Shown here piece after piece: positions 15,620 through 25,575 of a stretch of DNA of 64,000 nucleotides (the first letter of the stretch is position 1; the number at the start of each line of letters is the position of its first letter). The position numbers and the translations under genes are program-made. The notes beneath the pieces are model-generated. The model saw nothing but the letters and a program-made list of their open reading frames with translations. It ran no database searches and had not been told where the DNA came from. The stretch is from Streptomyces sp. cg36 (GTDB taxonomy: Bacteria > Actinomycetota > Actinomycetes > Streptomycetales > Streptomycetaceae). The DNA is taken from positions 3,348,001-3,412,000 of the forward strand of contig NZ_CP163520.1 of NCBI RefSeq assembly GCF_041080675.1, read 5' to 3'.

Positions 15620-15798
15620 CGTTGAGTCGGAACGGTTGAGCCGGGACCGTTGAGCCGGGACCGTTGAGCCGAGGCACATTGAGCAGGGCCCGTGTTGAGC
15701 CGAGGCTCGTCCGGCCGTGGCTCGTCCAGCTGGGCCGCCCGCGCTCGTCGTCTACGCGCGCCCACCCGCCTCAGCACCCAGCACCCAGCACCCAGCAC
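15620..15798. repeat. Tandem 14-bp repeats (TTGAGCCGGGACCG type) after alkB
   Basis: Four contiguous 14-bp units (CGTTGAGCCGGGAC and variants) fill 15620-15675, followed by two degenerate TTGAGC units to about 15711. A 7-bp CAGCACC array occupies about 15771-15798, at the 3' end of the convergent glsB gene. No gene is present. Slippage-type repeats between convergent genes may mark a termination region. Confidence 0.6.
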
Positions 15799-16071
15799 CT
15801 AACGCCGGTCGCGCGAATTGCCGAAGACGATCCGGTAGGCGATCAGCAGCACGAGCGAGCCGCCTATCGCCGCCGCCCATGTGGCGCCGTCGTAGAAGTG
15901 GTTGGCGATGGGGCGGTCCAGCCAGCGGGCCGATATCCAGCCGCCGACGAACGCTCCCGCTATGCCTATGACCGTCGTACCGATCAGGCCGCCCGGGTCG
16001 CGCCCGGGGAGCAGGACCTTGGCTATGGCTCCGGCGAGCAGGCCGAGAATGATCCAACTGACGATGCCCAT
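15799..16071 (-). CDS. GlsB/YeaQ/YmgE family (transglycosylase-associated) membrane protein
   Basis: The start is taken as ATG 16071, which gives MGIVSWIILGLLAGAIAKVL with AGG-type sites (AAAGGCAGG) upstream; a start at 16101 would add 10 polar residues not usual for the family. The 90-residue product has three hydrophobic helices and the Gly-rich motifs GLLAGAIAK, GLIGTTVIGIAGAFVGG and GATWAAAIGG typical of this small stress-induced family. Function is unknown beyond association with envelope stress. It diverges from the APC permease gene. Confidence 0.9.
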   Translation of the reverse strand: MGIVSWIILGLLAGAIAKVLLPGRDPGGLIGTTVIGIAGAFVGGWISARWLDRPIANHFYDGATWAAAIGGSLVLLIAYRIVFGNSRDRR

Positions 16072-16157
16072 GTCCTGAACCTGCCTTTCATCTGATGTCA
16101 TTCCGCAAGACGTATGCCCGGCAGGGCGTGGTTGCGTCGGTGGTTAGGGTGCGGCGC

Positions 16158-17375
16158 ATGACACAGGAACTCCGCCGCACGCTGGGCGTCTTCGACGCCG
16201 TGGTCATCGGGCTCGGGTCGATGGTCGGTGCGGGTGTCTTCGCCGCCCTCGCCCCGGCGGCGGGCGTGGCCGGAACCGGGCTGCTCGCCGCGCTGGCACT
16301 GGCCGCGGCCGTCGCGTACTGCAACGCCATGGCTTCGGCACGGCTCGCCGCCCGCTATCCCGCGTCCGGCGGCACCTATGTGTACGGGCGGGAGCGGCTG
16401 GGGCCGTTCTGGGGGTATCTGGCGGGCTGGGGGTTCGTCGTCGGCAAGACCTCCTCGTGTGCGGCGATGGCTCTGACCGTGGGCGCCTACGTCTGGCCGG
16501 GACAGGCCCACTGGGTGGCGGTCGCGGCGGTGGTGACGGTCACCGCCGTGAACTACGGGGGCGTACAGAAGTCGGCGTGGCTGACGCGGGCGATCGTGGC
16601 GCTGGTGCTCGCGGTCCTCGCGGCGGTGGTGGCGGCCTGCCTGGGGTCGTCGGACTCCGGGCACCTGGACGTCGGGCTGTCCGGGGGCGCGGGCGGGCTG
16701 CTCCAGGCGGCGGGGCTGCTCTTCTTCGCGTTCGCCGGGTACGCCCGGATCGCCACCCTCGGGGAGGAGGTGCGCGATCCGGCCCGGACGATCCCGCGCG
16801 CCGTTCCCCTGGCGCTGGGCATCGCGCTGGCCGTCTATCTCTGTGTCGCGGTGGCGGTCCTCTCTGTTCTGGGTGCGGACGGGCTCGGCCGGGCGTCGGC
16901 TCCGCTCGCCGACGCGGTCCGTGCGGCGGGCGCTCCGGCGCTGGTGCCGGTGGTGCGGGCCGGGGCGGCGGTGGCCGCGCTCGGGTCACTGCTGGCGCTG
17001 GTCCTCGGGGTCTCGCGCACGGTCCTCGCGATGGCCAGGGACGGTCATCTGCCGGGGCCGCTGGCCGCCGTCCACCCCCGGTTCCAGGTACCGCACCGGG
17101 CCGAGGTGGCGGTGGGCGCGGTGGTGGCGGTGCTGGCTGCCACGGCCGATCTGCGCGGGGCCATCGGGTTCTCGTCGTTCGGGGTGCTGGTCTATTACGC
17201 GATCGCCAACGCGTCCGCCTGGACGCTCGGTTCGGGCCGCGCCGGACGGCTGCTCACGGTCTGCGGGCTGGCCGGGTGCCTGCTGCTCGCCTTCGCGCTG
17301 CCGCTGTCGTCGGTCTTGGCGGGCAGCGCCGTCCTGGTCGTGGGCACGGTCGCGTACGCCGTGCGGCGACGCTGA
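16158..17375 (+). CDS. APC-superfamily amino acid permease
   Basis: ATG 16158 gives a 405-residue protein beginning MTQELRRTLGVFDAVVIGLG. The GLGSMVGAGVFAAL segment in helix 1 is the substrate-binding signature of APC amino-acid transporters. About eleven to twelve hydrophobic helices follow, with FAFAGYARIATLGEEVRDPARTIPRA as the conserved helix 6 region. It most likely exchanges or imports amino acids by proton symport; the substrate cannot be read. The gene diverges from the GlsB-type gene with an intergenic space of about 86 bases. It stands alone. Confidence 0.88.
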   Translation: MTQELRRTLGVFDAVVIGLGSMVGAGVFAALAPAAGVAGTGLLAALALAAAVAYCNAMASARLAARYPASGGTYVYGRERLGPFWGYLAGWGFVVGKTSSCAAMALTVGAYVWPGQAHWVAVAAVVTVTAVNYGGVQKSAWLTRAIVALVLAVLAAVVAACLGSSDSGHLDVGLSGGAGGLLQAAGLLFFAFAGYARIATLGEEVRDPARTIPRAVPLALGIALAVYLCVAVAVLSVLGADGLGRASAPLADAVRAAGAPALVPVVRAGAAVAALGSLLALVLGVSRTVLAMARDGHLPGPLAAVHPRFQVPHRAEVAVGAVVAVLAATADLRGAIGFSSFGVLVYYAIANASAWTLGSGRAGRLLTVCGLAGCLLLAFALPLSSVLAGSAVLVVGTVAYAVRRR

Positions 17376-17961
17376 GCACGGATTCACGGGGCCTCGGCGC
17401 CCGGTGCTGCGCGCGGAAGGCCGATCGTCGCCCGACCGCTCACCGCCCCGCCCCACACGCCCACGCCCCGCAGCCGCGCCCCCACGCCACGTACCTGGCG
17501 CCGACGCGACCAGCACCGCCGTCCTCAACCGCGCACCCGCGCCCACCCGCGCCTGCGCACATACCCGCGCCCGCGCCTGCCCGCGCGAATCACCCGACAC
17601 CCATCGCTCATCGGCCATCGGCCGTTGCCGTCGACGGATCACCGGCGGCGGGCCGCCGCTCGCGAACACCCCATCGGCGGACCACCCGTCATGCCGTGGC
17701 CCGCGCCCTCATATTCGGCGGGCGCGGCCGATCCGTACGCGGTGGAAACCGGCGGATGAGGCCCCGGACACCTTCTCGTTCTCGGTCATGGCTCCATGGT
17801 GGACCACATCGCCGACATCCGTCCGCGAGCCGTCCCAGCCTGTGGATAACTCCCGGCCGCCACGCGACGGACCGGGTGCGGACGGGGTGCGCGGACCGGG
17901 TCTGGACTGGCGGCGGACCTGCCGCGGCCTCGCGGTCCCGGCCCGCCCGCCGCCCCCTCGG
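17376..17961. other. 586-bp intergenic region, convergent ends, with a DnaA-box-like site
   Basis: This lies between the permease stop and the yccF stop. The left half is a C-rich stretch of CGCGCC/CCCACG words with no gene-like frame. TGTGGATAA at 17841-17849 is a perfect match to the classical DnaA box, inside the 13-mer CCTGTGGATAACT. No further RNA gene or transposon trace is seen. Confidence 0.5.
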
Positions 17962-18351
17962 CTACCGGTAGAACGGCTGGTCGGTCGGCACGATCTGCTT
18001 GCCCAGCGGGAGCAGCGAGACCGGGATCAGCTTGAAGTTCGCGATGCCCAGCGGGATGCCGATGATCGTGATGCACAGCAGGAAGCCCGTGACGATGTGG
18101 CCGAGCGCCAGCCACCAGCCGGCCAGGATCAGCCAGAGGACATTGCCGATGCACGACGCGGCGCCCGCGTCCGACCGCTCCACCACCGTGTAGCCGAAGG
18201 GCCAGAGCGCGTACAGCCCGATCCGGAACGCGGCCAGGCCGAACGGGATGCCGATGATCGTGATGCAGAGCAGGACGCCCGCGAGCACATAGCCCAGGAA
18301 CATCCAGAAGCCGCACAGGACCAGCCAAATGACGTTCAGGATTGTCTTCAC
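17962..18351 (-). CDS. YccF domain-containing inner membrane protein
   Basis: The product is 129 residues long with two tandem YccF repeats: [17 protein letters not shown], then [17 protein letters not shown], and again [12 protein letters not shown] followed by [16 protein letters not shown]. Each repeat has two membrane helices. The function of YccF proteins is unknown. Its GTG (18351) overlaps the htpX stop (GTGA), so it is the second gene of a two-gene operon with the membrane protease HtpX, suggesting a role in membrane quality control. Confidence 0.92.
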   Translation of the reverse strand: MKTILNVIWLVLCGFWMFLGYVLAGVLLCITIIGIPFGLAAFRIGLYALWPFGYTVVERSDAGAASCIGNVLWLILAGWWLALGHIVTGFLLCITIIGIPLGIANFKLIPVSLLPLGKQIVPTDQPFYR

Positions 18352-19211
18352 GGGCGGGGACCTGCCATCTGTTCGAGTCGGGCGATGCGCTCCGCCATCG
18401 GCGGATGTGTCGAGAACATCTTGGAGACGCCCTGGCCCGGGCGGAAGGGGTTGGCGATCATCATGTGGCTCGCGGTCTCGATCCGCGGCTCCGGCGGCAG
18501 CGGCAGTTGCTTGGTGCCCGCGTCCAGCTTGCGCAGGGCGCTCGCCAGGGCCAGCGGGTCGCCGGTCAGCTGGGCCCCGGAGGCGTCCGCCTCGTACTCG
18601 CGCGAGCGGCTGATCGCCAGCTGGATCACGGTGGCCGCCAGGGGGCCGAGGATCATGATCAGCAGCATGCCGAAGATGCCAGGGCCGTCGTCGTCGTTGG
18701 ACCGGCCCACCGGGATCAGCCAGGCGAAATTGACCAGGAACATGATCACGGAGGCGAGCGCTCCGGCGACCGACGAGATCAGGATGTCCCGGTTGTAGAC
18801 ATGGCTGAGCTCATGGCCGATGACTCCGCGCAGCTCCCGCTCGTCGAGGATCTGGAGGATCCCCTCCGTGCAGCACACGGCCGCGTTGCGCGGATTGCGG
18901 CCGGTCGCGAACGCGTTCGGCGCCTGGGTCGGTGAGATGTACAGGCGCGGCATGGGCTGGCGCGCGGTCGTCGAGAGCTCGCGGACCATCCGGTAGAGAG
19001 CCGGGGCCTCGAACTCGCTGACGGGCCTGGCGCGCATCGCGCGCAGCGCCAGCTTGTCGCTGTTCCAGTACGCGTACGCATTGGTGCCCAGTGCCACGAG
19101 CAGCGCGACGATCAGGCCCATGCGCCCGAAGAAGCTGCCGATGACGATGATGAGCGCGGACAGTCCTCCGAGAAGGACAGCGGTCCTCAACCCGTTGTGC
19201 CGGCGGTGCAC
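18348..19211 (-). CDS. htpX: Membrane zinc metalloprotease HtpX (M48)
   Basis: GTG 19211 is chosen because GGAGG lies 7 bases upstream; an in-frame start at 19295 would add 28 unconserved residues. The product is 287 residues, the normal HtpX length. Two N-terminal helices (about 8-45) are followed by the zinc motif HELSH (His133, Glu134, His137), two more helices (about 150-200), and [11 protein letters not shown] providing the third ligand. HtpX degrades misfolded membrane proteins in the cytoplasmic membrane. It is co-transcribed with yccF. Confidence 0.93.
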   Translation of the reverse strand: MHRRHNGLRTAVLLGGLSALIIVIGSFFGRMGLIVALLVALGTNAYAYWNSDKLALRAMRARPVSEFEAPALYRMVRELSTTARQPMPRLYISPTQAPNAFATGRNPRNAAVCCTEGILQILDERELRGVIGHELSHVYNRDILISSVAGALASVIMFLVNFAWLIPVGRSNDDDGPGIFGMLLIMILGPLAATVIQLAISRSREYEADASGAQLTGDPLALASALRKLDAGTKQLPLPPEPRIETASHMMIANPFRPGQGVSKMFSTHPPMAERIARLEQMAGPRP

Positions 19212-19358
19212 GGTACGCCCTCCAAATGGTGCGGCAGGGGAACCCTTTGCCTGGTGGTCCTTCCACTTTCCAGTGGACGCTCCCGTACTGGTCAACGCCA
19301 GACGAGGACCGCTGGTTCCCTTGTGCGCGCCGGAGGGCGGCTACTCCGTACGGGTGGG

Positions 19359-19814
19359 TCAGCGCGGGGCGGGCAGTCCCGCGAGCTCCAGCGCCTTGGG
19401 GTCGGGCTCCAGCTCGCTGGTGCAGTGCCCGCAGCGGGTCGCGATGCCCGGGATCTGGGTGTAGCAGCGGGGGCAGTCGCGCAGGGCGGCCTTGATGTCG
19501 ACGGGCTTGTCCCGGTCCAGGCGCGCCTGGACCTTCATCATGGGGACGACGACGAGGAAGTAGAGCACCGCCGCCGTGATCAGGAACGCGATGGCCGCGC
19601 TGATGAACTTCCCGTACGGGAACTCCACGCCCTCGGCCTTGAAGGTCGCCGTGGTGAAGTCGCCGGTGGACCGGGTGGCCATGCCGATCAGCGGGGTGAT
19701 GAAGGCGGTGCTGAAGCCGGTGACCACCGCCGTGAAAGCCGATCCGACGGCCAGACCGACGGCCATCGTCACTATGTTCCCGCGAAGGATGAAGTCCTTG
19801 AACCCGCTCAGCAC
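19359..19814 (-). CDS. mscL: Large-conductance mechanosensitive channel MscL with zinc-ribbon tail
   Basis: GTG 19814 is preceded by GAGGAG at an 8-base distance, giving 151 residues that begin VLSGFKDFILRGNIVTMAVG, the canonical MscL N-terminal helix and first membrane span. The second span is AAIAFLITAAVLYFLVVVP. MscL opens under membrane tension and releases solutes after osmotic downshock. The C-terminal cytoplasmic part carries CPRC and CGHC pairs (about residues 112-132), a small zinc-ribbon seen in actinobacterial homologues. An upstream in-frame start at 19871 would add basic residues without conservation. Confidence 0.93.
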   Translation of the reverse strand: MLSGFKDFILRGNIVTMAVGLAVGSAFTAVVTGFSTAFITPLIGMATRSTGDFTTATFKAEGVEFPYGKFISAAIAFLITAAVLYFLVVVPMMKVQARLDRDKPVDIKAALRDCPRCYTQIPGIATRCGHCTSELEPDPKALELAGLPAPR

Positions 19815-19988
19815 TGCTGTCGCTCCTCGTCGTTTCCGGCTGCCCGATGCAACGTTTTTCCGTCCGGGCACGCGTGCGTCCCCGGACGTGCGTACGACAG
19901 TGCCTTGTCCGGGCGTCCGAGTTCAAACCCGCTGCCCGGATCCGGGTGGCCCGGTTGGGCCGAACGGGCCGCTCAGCGCCTCCGGCCG

Positions 19989-20001
19989 CCCCGGAACGGG
20001 G
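19989..20001 (-). terminator. Possible terminator after nuoN
   Basis: CCCCG-GAA-CGGGG at 19989-20001 forms a short hairpin just past the nuoN stop. It has no U-run, as is common in Streptomyces. It would end the nuo operon transcript. The stem is short, so support is modest. Confidence 0.35.
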
Positions 20002-20012
20002 GGCCTGGCGGC

Positions 20013-21638
20013 TCAGAACAGGCTGATGGAAGCGAAGTGCAGGGCGATCTGGGGCATCACCGAGAGCGCGATGCCCGCGAGGGCGGTGAGCGCGATGGCG
20101 AGCGCGAGCGGAAGCGGGACGGCGAGGCGCGCCGGGCGCGCCGTGAGCACGCCCGCGGCGCCGGCCACCGGATCCGCCTGCGCTCCCCCGCCCTCTGCGA
20201 CCCTGGCCGCGGCCAGGGCGGGCTCCGGCTCGGCCTCCGCGGCCTCGGGGGCGCGGAAGAGCACCGCGGTCCACCGCAGGTAGTAGTACAGGGCGATCAC
20301 GACGTTGAACGCCATGACGACCGCCAGCCAGCCCAGGCCCGCGTCCACCGTCGCCGAGAACACCGTCACCTTGGCGAACAGGCCGATGATGCCCGGCGGC
20401 AGACCGGCCAGGCAGAGCAGGAAGAAGCCGAGGGACAGGGCGACCAGGGGCCGTTCCGCGTACAGGCCGCGGTAGTCGGCGATGCGGTTCAGCGGACGCG
20501 AGCGGGCGACCAGCGAGGCCACCGCGAAGGCACCGAGGTTCACCACCGCGTACATCAGGGCGTACGCGACGGTGGCTCCGACCTGGGCGTCGCTGGAGTA
20601 GGCCGCCGCCGCGACCGGTGTCAGCAGATAGCCGGCCTGGCCGACCGAGGACCACGCGAGCAGCCGGACCGCGCTGTACGCGCGCGTGGCCGACTGGCGC
20701 AGCGCCGCCACGTTGCCGACGGTCATCGTCAGTGCGGCGACGACCGCGATCGCGGGGCCCCACACGTCCGCGTACGCCGGGAAGGCGATGACCGCGACCA
20801 GGATCAGGCCGGAGAAGCCGACGGCCTTGCCGACGACCGAGAGGTAGGCGGCGACCGGCAGGGGCGCGCCCACATAGGTGTCGGGGACCCAGAAGTGGAA
20901 CGGGACGGCGGCCGTCTTGAAGGCGAAGCCCACCAGGGTGAGCGCCACGCCCGTCTGAGCGAGGGTGTCCAGCTGGTAGGGCACGTCCGCGAGGCGGTTG
21001 GCGATCTCGGTGAGGTGCAGGGTGCCGGTCGCCGCGTAGACGAAGCTGACGCCGAGCAGCATGACGGCGGTGGCGGTCACCGACGACAGGAAGAACTTGA
21101 GGGCCGCCTCCGAGGAGAGCCGGTTGCCCTGCTTCAGGCCGACGAGCGCGAACGCGGGCAGCGAGGCGACCTCCAGGGCGACCACCAGGGTCGCGAGGTC
21201 CCGGGAGGCGGGCAGCAGGGCGGCGCCCGCCGCCGAGGAGAGCAGCAGGAACCAGAACTCGCCCGCGGGCAGCTTCTCCTCGGTCTCCGTCATGGAGAGC
21301 AGCGCCGCCAGCAGGGCGCCGCCGAGCACCAGGAGCTGGATGACCAGCGTGAACCGGTCGACGGTGTAACTGCACGCCTCGGGGTTGGTGGTGAGGCAGA
21401 AGGTGGAGCGCGCCGACTTGTGCAGCGGGGCCAGGCAGGCCAGCGCGGCGGCGAGCCCGGCGACCGAGAGCCAGCCGAGCAGCGGCTTGTGGCGCCGCGG
21501 CAGGAACAGGTCGGCGACCAGCACGATCAGCGCGACCGACGCGGTGATCACCGGCGGGGCGATCGCGAGCCAGTCGACGGACTGGACGACGCTTGCCGCG
21601 CCGGAGACGGATGCGGCGCTTGCGGCGGCCACGGTCAC
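20013..21638 (-). CDS. nuoN: NADH-quinone oxidoreductase subunit N (proton-pumping)
   Basis: GTG 21638 overlaps the nuoM stop and has GGAGG 6 bases upstream; the longer frame upstream belongs to nuoM's shadow. The product is 541 residues. It has some 14 membrane helices and the antiporter-type core around KFFLSSVTATAVMLLG and KTAAVPFHFWVPDTY, with the helix-7/8 Lys and the conserved Glu in VALEVASLP. NuoN is one of the three Mrp-like proton channels of complex I. Residues about 450-485 form an Ala/Glu-rich insertion (EAAEAEPEPALAAARVAEGG). It is the last gene of the nuoA-BCHIJKLMN operon. Confidence 0.95.
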   Translation of the reverse strand: MTVAAASAASVSGAASVVQSVDWLAIAPPVITASVALIVLVADLFLPRRHKPLLGWLSVAGLAAALACLAPLHKSARSTFCLTTNPEACSYTVDRFTLVIQLLVLGGALLAALLSMTETEEKLPAGEFWFLLLSSAAGAALLPASRDLATLVVALEVASLPAFALVGLKQGNRLSSEAALKFFLSSVTATAVMLLGVSFVYAATGTLHLTEIANRLADVPYQLDTLAQTGVALTLVGFAFKTAAVPFHFWVPDTYVGAPLPVAAYLSVVGKAVGFSGLILVAVIAFPAYADVWGPAIAVVAALTMTVGNVAALRQSATRAYSAVRLLAWSSVGQAGYLLTPVAAAAYSSDAQVGATVAYALMYAVVNLGAFAVASLVARSRPLNRIADYRGLYAERPLVALSLGFFLLCLAGLPPGIIGLFAKVTVFSATVDAGLGWLAVVMAFNVVIALYYYLRWTAVLFRAPEAAEAEPEPALAAARVAEGGGAQADPVAGAAGVLTARPARLAVPLPLALAIALTALAGIALSVMPQIALHFASISLF

Positions 21639-23215
21639 GACTTGCCTCCTGCGAGGAGCTGGTGGACGGCCGGATCGGTGAGGCCGAGGAGGACCGCGGG
21701 CCACAGGCCGGCGAGGACGGTGAGGGCGACGAGCGGGCTCCAGGACGCCACTTCGTACCCCTGGACGTCGGCGAGCCGCGGCTCGTCGGCCCGGTCGGCG
21801 GTCGCGCCCATGCAGACGCGGCGCACGACCACCAGCAGGTACGCGGCGGTGAGCAGAGTGCCGAGGGCCGCGATGGCCACGAAGGTGAGGAAGGCGGGGC
21901 GGCTCAGGCCGTCGGCGGGGTCGAAGGCGCCGAACATCGAGAGCATCTCGCCCCAGAACCCGGCGAGGCCGGGCAGGCCGAGCGAGGCGACGGCCGCGAA
22001 GGCGAGCAGGCCGCCCAGGCGCGGGGCGCGGCCGTAGAGCGCGGCGCCGGTGGCCCCGGCGAGGGTGTCCAGATCCGCCGTGCCGTACCGGTCCTTCAGG
22101 GCGCCGACCAGGAAGAACAGCAGGCCGGTGATGAGGCCGTGGGCGATGTTGGCGAAGAGCGCGCCGTTGACGCCGGTGGGGGTCATGCTCGCGATGCCGA
22201 GGAGCACGAAGCCCATGTGGCCCACGGAGGAGTAGGCGATGAGGCGCTTGAGGTCGCCCTTGTTGCCCCGCTTGGCGAGGGCCAGGCAGGCCAGCGAACC
22301 GTAGATGATCCCGGCGACGGCGAAGGCGGCCAGATACGGGGCGAACCGGTGCATTCCATCCGGCGCGATCGGCAGGACGATCCGGACGAATCCGTACGTA
22401 CCCATCTTCAGCAGGACGCCGGCCAGCAGCACCGAGCCGACCGTCGGCGCGGCGGTGTGCGCGTCCGGCAGCCAGCTGTGCAGGGGCCACATCGGGGTCT
22501 TCACCGCGAGCCCGAGCCCGATCGCCAAAACGGCGATGACCTGCACGGACGTGGTCATGCCCCGGCCGTTGTCAGTGGCGAGTGCCACCATGTCGAAGGT
22601 GCCGGTCTTCAGCCCGATCAGCAGCAGGCCGAGCAGCATCACGACCGAGCCGAGCAGGGTGTAGAGGATGAACTTCCAGGCGGCGGCCTGCCTTTGGCCA
22701 CCGCCCCAGCGGGCGATGAGGAAGTACATCGGGATGAGGACCATCTCGAACGCGAGGAAGAACAGCAGCAGATCGAGGACGGCGAAGGTGGCGAGGGTGC
22801 CGGACTCCAGGACGAGCAGCAGCGTGACGAACGCCTTCGGGGACGGCCCCGCGGGCATCTTGAAGTAGCTGTACAGCGCGCAGAGGAAGGTCAGCAGCGC
22901 GGTCAGGACCAGAAGGGGGAGGGAAATGCCGTCGATGCCGAGGTGGATGCGCACATTGAGCGTGGGGATCCACTTGATGTCCGTCGTGGCCTGCATCTTC
23001 GACGCGTGGTCGCGGTCGAAGCCGAGCGCCAGGACGACGGCCGCGAGCAGGATCGCGCCGGTGACCGTCACGCCGTGGCGGAGCACGGCCTGCTCGGGCG
23101 ACTTCCCCTTCAGCCCGGGCGGGGCGGGCAGGAGGGCCGCCACCGCGCCCAGGAGCGGGCCGACGACGACGAACGCGAGAAGGAACTGCATCACGGACGC
23201 GCTGATATCAATCAC
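21635..23215 (-). CDS. nuoM: NADH-quinone oxidoreductase subunit M (proton-pumping)
   Basis: GTG 23215 lies 3 bases past the nuoL stop. The 526-residue product is a 14-helix antiporter-like subunit. Signature regions are LGIDGISLPLLVLTALLTF, the helix-5 Glu in LAFEMVLIPMYFLI, KTPMWPLHSWLPDAHTAAPT with the essential Lys, and RLIAYSSVGHMGFVLLGI. Length and motifs match NuoM, which conducts one proton per turnover in the membrane arm. It overlaps nuoN by 4 bases. Confidence 0.96.
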   Translation of the reverse strand: MIDISASVMQFLLAFVVVGPLLGAVAALLPAPPGLKGKSPEQAVLRHGVTVTGAILLAAVVLALGFDRDHASKMQATTDIKWIPTLNVRIHLGIDGISLPLLVLTALLTFLCALYSYFKMPAGPSPKAFVTLLLVLESGTLATFAVLDLLLFFLAFEMVLIPMYFLIARWGGGQRQAAAWKFILYTLLGSVVMLLGLLLIGLKTGTFDMVALATDNGRGMTTSVQVIAVLAIGLGLAVKTPMWPLHSWLPDAHTAAPTVGSVLLAGVLLKMGTYGFVRIVLPIAPDGMHRFAPYLAAFAVAGIIYGSLACLALAKRGNKGDLKRLIAYSSVGHMGFVLLGIASMTPTGVNGALFANIAHGLITGLLFFLVGALKDRYGTADLDTLAGATGAALYGRAPRLGGLLAFAAVASLGLPGLAGFWGEMLSMFGAFDPADGLSRPAFLTFVAIAALGTLLTAAYLLVVVRRVCMGATADRADEPRLADVQGYEVASWSPLVALTVLAGLWPAVLLGLTDPAVHQLLAGGKS

Positions 23216-23218
23216 GGC

Positions 23219-25219
23219 TCACGATCCGGCGTTGACGTTGGCGAGGACGACGGCGACGAGCGCCAGGACGGCGGAGCCGGCGAGCAGCGCGCTGAGGTAG
23301 GTCTGCACATTGCCGGTCTGGGCCTTGCGGACGGCCGTGCCCAGCCAGCGCGGGACGGCGCCCGCGGCCTGTACGTACGTCTCCACGACCTCGCGGTCCA
23401 GGAAGCGGACCAGGGAGGCGGCGGCGAGCACGGGGCGGACGAACAGCTTCCGGTAGACCGCGTCCAGGTGGAAGCCGGTCGCCGCGTGGCGGTGCAGCGG
23501 CCCGAGCAGCAGCCGGCCCGGGTCGGCCGGGTCCTGGGCGGAGGCGATGTCGCCGTAGGCCGGGGTGTGGCTGGCGATGGCCTCTTCCTCGACCGCCCCT
23601 CCGTCCGCCTCCGGGTGGGCGGCGACCGCGCCGATCGGGGTGCGGGCGGCCAGGGCGCTGGTGTGCCGCCAGGTGGCGTACGTGACGAGTCCGCCGACCA
23701 GGGCGACACCGGTCGAGAGCACCGAGGTCGTCAGGGCCGGGGTCAGCGCGTGGCCGTCGAACCAGTCGTCGAGGTAGCCGGTGGTCAGCCCGAAGCCGAT
23801 CGAGGGGATCGCGAGCACCCAGAGCACCGCGTTCATCGCCACCGGCTGGCGGCCGTGGTCGGGGGCGGGCGCGCCCTTGCCGTGGAAGGCCATCAGCCAC
23901 AGCCGCATGGCGTACGCGGCGGTGAGCAGGGCGGTCAGCAGCCCGGCGATCAGGACGATCCAGCCGGAGCCCTCCGGGGCGACCGCGCTGTCACCGACGG
24001 CGGTGTGCTCGGCCGCCGACAGGACGGCCTCCTTGGAGAAGAAACCGGCGAAGGGAGGGATCGCGGAGAGCGCGAGCAGGGCGACGGTCATCGTCCAGTA
24101 CGCGTCGGGGATGCGCTTGGCCAGGCCGTCCATGCGCGACATGGCCGACAGGGAGTTGGTGCCGGCGGCGTGGATGATCACGCCCGCCGCGAGGAAGAGC
24201 AGCGCCTTGAAGGCGCCGTGCGACAGGAGGTGGAAGACGGCGGCGCCGCGGTCCCCGACGGCCAGGGCGCCGGTCATATAGCCGAGCTGGCCGATGGTCG
24301 AGTAGGCGAGGACGCGCTTGATGTCGTCCTGCGCGAGGGCGGCGAGCGCCGAGCCGACCATCGTGACGGCGGCCATCACGGCGAGCACGGTCAGGGCGGC
24401 GGCCGACGCCGCGAAGACGGGAAGGAGGCGGGCCACGAAGTAGACACCGGCGGCGACCATCGTGGCCGCGTGGATCAGCGCGGAGACGGGGGTCGGGCCC
24501 GCCATCGCGTCGGGCAGCCAGGTGTGCAGCGGGAACTGCGCCGACTTGCCCGCCACACCGGCCAGGAGCAGCAGGGCGATCAGCGTCGGGTGGTCGATCC
24601 CGCCGGTCAGCGCGGCCTGGACGACCCCGGTGATCCGGAACGTACCGGCGTCGGTGGCCAGGGCGAACAGACCGATCAGGAAGGGGACGTCACCGAGCTT
24701 GGTGACCAGGAACGCCTTCAGGGAGGCGGCCCGCGCCTCGGGGGTCTCCCAGTAGTGGCCGACCAGGAAGTACGAGCAGATGCCCATGATCTCCCAGCCG
24801 ACCAGCAGCACCATCAGGTCGCCGGAGTAGACGACGAGCAGCATCGCGGAGGTGAAGAGGGAGACGAGAGCGGCGTACGAGGGGTAGCGCGGGTCGTCGC
24901 GCAGGTACCCGGTCGAATACAGCTGCACACAGGTCGCCACCAGGCCGACCAGCACGGCGACCAGCACGGCGAAGCCGTCGAGGTGCAGGGCCAGGTCGAT
25001 CGGGACGGAGCCGGTCGGGGTGAGCCGGGTCGAGGCGTCGATCGACTTGCCGCCGCCCTGGTCCGCGGCGACGGCGACGGCCAGCGCGAAGGCGGCCAGC
25101 GTCGGCAGGACGGCCAGGGGCCGGACGAACCCGGGGGCGGTGCGGCCGAGCAGCAGTCCGGCGACCGCGCCGAGGAACGGCAGGAGGGGGACGAGTACGG
25201 CGAGGGTCGTGGTGGTCAC
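23219..25219 (-). CDS. nuoL: NADH-quinone oxidoreductase subunit L (proton-pumping)
   Basis: GTG 25219 overlaps the nuoK stop. The 666-residue product is the largest antiporter-like subunit. It includes [43 protein letters not shown] with the key Glu, [20 protein letters not shown] with the key Lys, and [14 protein letters not shown]. The C-terminal region (about 560-666) contains the amphipathic lateral helix that runs along the membrane arm. It is a normal NuoL in length and motifs. Confidence 0.96.
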   Translation of the reverse strand: MTTTTLAVLVPLLPFLGAVAGLLLGRTAPGFVRPLAVLPTLAAFALAVAVAADQGGGKSIDASTRLTPTGSVPIDLALHLDGFAVLVAVLVGLVATCVQLYSTGYLRDDPRYPSYAALVSLFTSAMLLVVYSGDLMVLLVGWEIMGICSYFLVGHYWETPEARAASLKAFLVTKLGDVPFLIGLFALATDAGTFRITGVVQAALTGGIDHPTLIALLLLAGVAGKSAQFPLHTWLPDAMAGPTPVSALIHAATMVAAGVYFVARLLPVFAASAAALTVLAVMAAVTMVGSALAALAQDDIKRVLAYSTIGQLGYMTGALAVGDRGAAVFHLLSHGAFKALLFLAAGVIIHAAGTNSLSAMSRMDGLAKRIPDAYWTMTVALLALSAIPPFAGFFSKEAVLSAAEHTAVGDSAVAPEGSGWIVLIAGLLTALLTAAYAMRLWLMAFHGKGAPAPDHGRQPVAMNAVLWVLAIPSIGFGLTTGYLDDWFDGHALTPALTTSVLSTGVALVGGLVTYATWRHTSALAARTPIGAVAAHPEADGGAVEEEAIASHTPAYGDIASAQDPADPGRLLLGPLHRHAATGFHLDAVYRKLFVRPVLAAASLVRFLDREVVETYVQAAGAVPRWLGTAVRKAQTGNVQTYLSALLAGSAVLALVAVVLANVNAGS

Positions 25220-25575
25220 GCGGCGGCCTCAGCCTTCTGTGCCTCAGCGGAGGGGTCGTCGGGGCCGGAGCCCTCGGCGGTGTCGCGGAGCCGGTCGATG
25301 TCCGAGGTGCCCCGGTTGCGGTACACCGCCAGGACGATCGCCAGGCCGATGCCGATCTCGGCGGCGGCGATGGCGATGGTGAACAGGGTGAGCGCCTGTC
25401 CGGCGTGCACGGTGTCGCGCAGCCAGACGTCGAAGGCGACCAGGTTGAGGTTGACGGCGTTGAGCATCAGCTCGACGGACATCAGGACCAGGATCGCGTT
25501 GCGGCGGGCGAGCACTCCGTACACGCCGGTGCAGAAGAGCAGGACGGCGAGACCGGCCGGATAGATCAGGTGCAT
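25216..25575 (-). CDS. nuoK: NADH-quinone oxidoreductase subunit K
   Basis: ATG 25575 shares its A with the nuoJ stop. The 119-residue product has three membrane helices. It contains [33 protein letters not shown] with the conserved buried Glu of NuoK, and [17 protein letters not shown] with the second. The last 25 residues are an acidic Ala/Glu-rich tail. NuoK forms part of the E-channel that links the quinone site to the antiporters. Confidence 0.95.
   Translation of the reverse strand: MHLIYPAGLAVLLFCTGVYGVLARRNAILVLMSVELMLNAVNLNLVAFDVWLRDTVHAGQALTLFTIAIAAAEIGIGLAIVLAVYRNRGTSDIDRLRDTAEGSGPDDPSAEAQKAEAAA

Noticed and set aside
17786..18328. Minus-strand frame of 180 codons near yccF
   Set aside because: It overlaps yccF in another frame; codon use and composition are those of a shadow frame.
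18811..21375. Long minus-strand frame (854 codons) overlapping nuoN, mscL and htpX
   Set aside because: It lies in a shifted frame of three well-recognised genes and has no family signature.
21593..25564. Very long open frame (over 1300 codons) on the plus strand across the nuo genes
   Set aside because: It is antisense to nuoL/M/N/K, whose families are certain; it is rich in Arg/Gly/Glu and reflects GC-rich third positions of the real genes.
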